Shown piece after piece: positions 63,321-64,000 of a stretch of 64,000 nucleotides of DNA. Source of the stretch: Archangium violaceum Cb vi76. GTDB lineage: Bacteria; Myxococcota; Myxococcia; Myxococcales; Myxococcaceae. The stretch's first letter is position 1. The number at the start of each line of letters is the position of its first letter. A program made the position numbers and the translations under genes. The notes under the pieces were generated by a model. It worked only from the letters and a program-made list of their open reading frames with translations. It made no database searches and was not told the DNA's origin. The DNA is taken from contig NZ_JPMI01000096.1 of assembly GCF_000733295.1 (NCBI RefSeq), forward strand, positions 1-64,000, given 5' to 3'.

Positions 63321-64000
63321 GTGAATCGCCTCCAGGCCATCGTGCTCGCGCTGTGCATCGCGCCAGCCTCGGCATTTGCCCAGAACCAGGAAACGGGGCT
63401 CGGACTCGATCTGAGCAGCGGTGAGCAGAAGCCCCAGGAAGAGACCGACACCAGCGCCGAGGCGCCCACGGAGGAGCCGCCACCGCTGCCTTCCTCCGTG
63501 GCCGAGGCGCCGCCGGCCGAGCCGCTCTCGCCGGCGGATCGCGATGTCACGCTCGACGACCGCGTCAAGAGCGTGCAGCGCAAGGTGTACTTGAAGAAGG
63601 GCCGCTTCGAGCTGGCGCCCTCCGTCACCTTGTCGGTGAACGATCCGTACTACACCAAGTTCGGCGCCGCGGTGCGCGGGGCCTACTACCTGGCGGATAC
63701 GCTGGCGGTGGCCGGGCGCTTCTCCGCGATGCAGGTGCTGCCCGAGGATGACGTGCGCATCGCCAAGCGCACCTTCGACAGCCGCATCTTCTACTCGGTG
63801 CCCCAGTGGTCGGCCATGGGCGACGTGGAGTGGAGCCCGCTCTACGGCAAGGTGGCCTTCCTCAACGACATCCTCCACTTCGATGCCTACCTCCTGGGCG
63901 GCCTCGGCGTGGTGAACACCGAGACTTCCAGTGTGCTGATGACCAGCGGGGCTCCCCGCGGCCCCAGCTTCGCCGCGGACCTCGGCCTGGGCCTGCGCTT
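63321..64000 (+). CDS. Outer-membrane beta-barrel protein, 3' end beyond the window
   Basis: Translation from the GTG at 63321 gives a signal peptide (NRLQAIVLALCIAPASAFAQ, cleavage after AFAQ), a Pro/Glu-rich linker (TSAEAPTEEPPPLPSS), then strand-rich sequence from about residue 90 (RFELAPSVTLSVNDPYYTKF, GAAVRGAYYLADTLAVAGRF). This fits the myxobacterial outer-membrane beta-barrel-domain proteins with a proline-rich leader. The frame is still open at 64000 after 226 codons, so the protein is incomplete here. CCCGGAA just before the GTG is a weak ribosome site. Confidence 0.75.
   Translation, partial: MNRLQAIVLALCIAPASAFAQNQETGLGLDLSSGEQKPQEETDTSAEAPTEEPPPLPSSVAEAPPAEPLSPADRDVTLDDRVKSVQRKVYLKKGRFELAPSVTLSVNDPYYTKFGAAVRGAYYLADTLAVAGRFSAMQVLPEDDVRIAKRTFDSRIFYSVPQWSAMGDVEWSPLYGKVAFLNDILHFDAYLLGGLGVVNTETSSVLMTSGAPRGPSFAADLGLGLR

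Overview
The window looks like chromosomal DNA of a myxobacterium, most likely the Archangium/Cystobacter/Melittangium side of the order. Evidence: very high GC with strong third-position G/C bias, many secreted lipoproteins, a TIGR02265/DUF2378-type protein (a Myxococcales family), a PilZ protein of the myxobacterial type, an FHA-TPR protein, a SitA-like lipoprotein toxin locus and a DHCR24-like oxidoreductase. No tRNA, rRNA, CRISPR array, phage or insertion sequence was recognised. The assignment is inference from gene content; no 16S is present.

Layout. 1-8.1 kb: a secreted clan GH-A-like hydrolase, a damaged SRPBCC gene, a UvrA-like double ATPase, and a large secreted GH13 amylase with two CBM25-like and two FN3 modules. 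8.3-14.7 kb: an iron region with three Fur-box-like sites: bfd-bfr, a siderophore-interacting protein, a class III aminotransferase resembling MxcL of myxochelin B synthesis, a broken PPOX-fold gene, and a haem ABC importer (hmuTUV). 14.8-30 kb: a deoxyhypusine-synthase-like enzyme, an EEP-family lipoprotein plus outer-membrane partner, DinB, a beta-lactamase-fold hydrolase with TPRs, a Big_2 lipoprotein, a DHCR24-like FAD enzyme, DUF2911 and a GNAT. 30.1-32.7 kb: an MbnP/MbnH metallo pair with a two-CxxCH lipoprotein between them. 32.8-35.9 kb: pirin, LysR regulator, YceI and OsmC, with the same 16-bp dyad upstream of pirin and between lysR and yceI.

35.9-38.7 kb is the most unusual stretch: a SitA-like lipoprotein toxin gene and a putative immunity gene, bracketed on each side by a pair of near-identical 22-bp palindromes (four copies). 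This looks like an exchangeable kin-discrimination cassette. 38.8-49.4 kb holds FHA/TPR, double cNMP-binding, NTF2-like, TPR, homoserine kinase, metallopeptidase-TPR, PilZ and DUF192 genes. 49.5-53.6 kb has a PhoX-like lipoprotein with 20 collagen-like triplets and a membrane-anchored di-haem protein. 53.7-55.6 kb is an arsRBC-type operon with an operator-like dyad. 55.8-58.6 kb couples an RsbQ-like hydrolase to a PAS hybrid histidine kinase. 58.7-64 kb: ybaK, purK, purE, a VWA protein, a Cys-rich lipoprotein, and the start of an outer-membrane barrel protein cut by the window edge.
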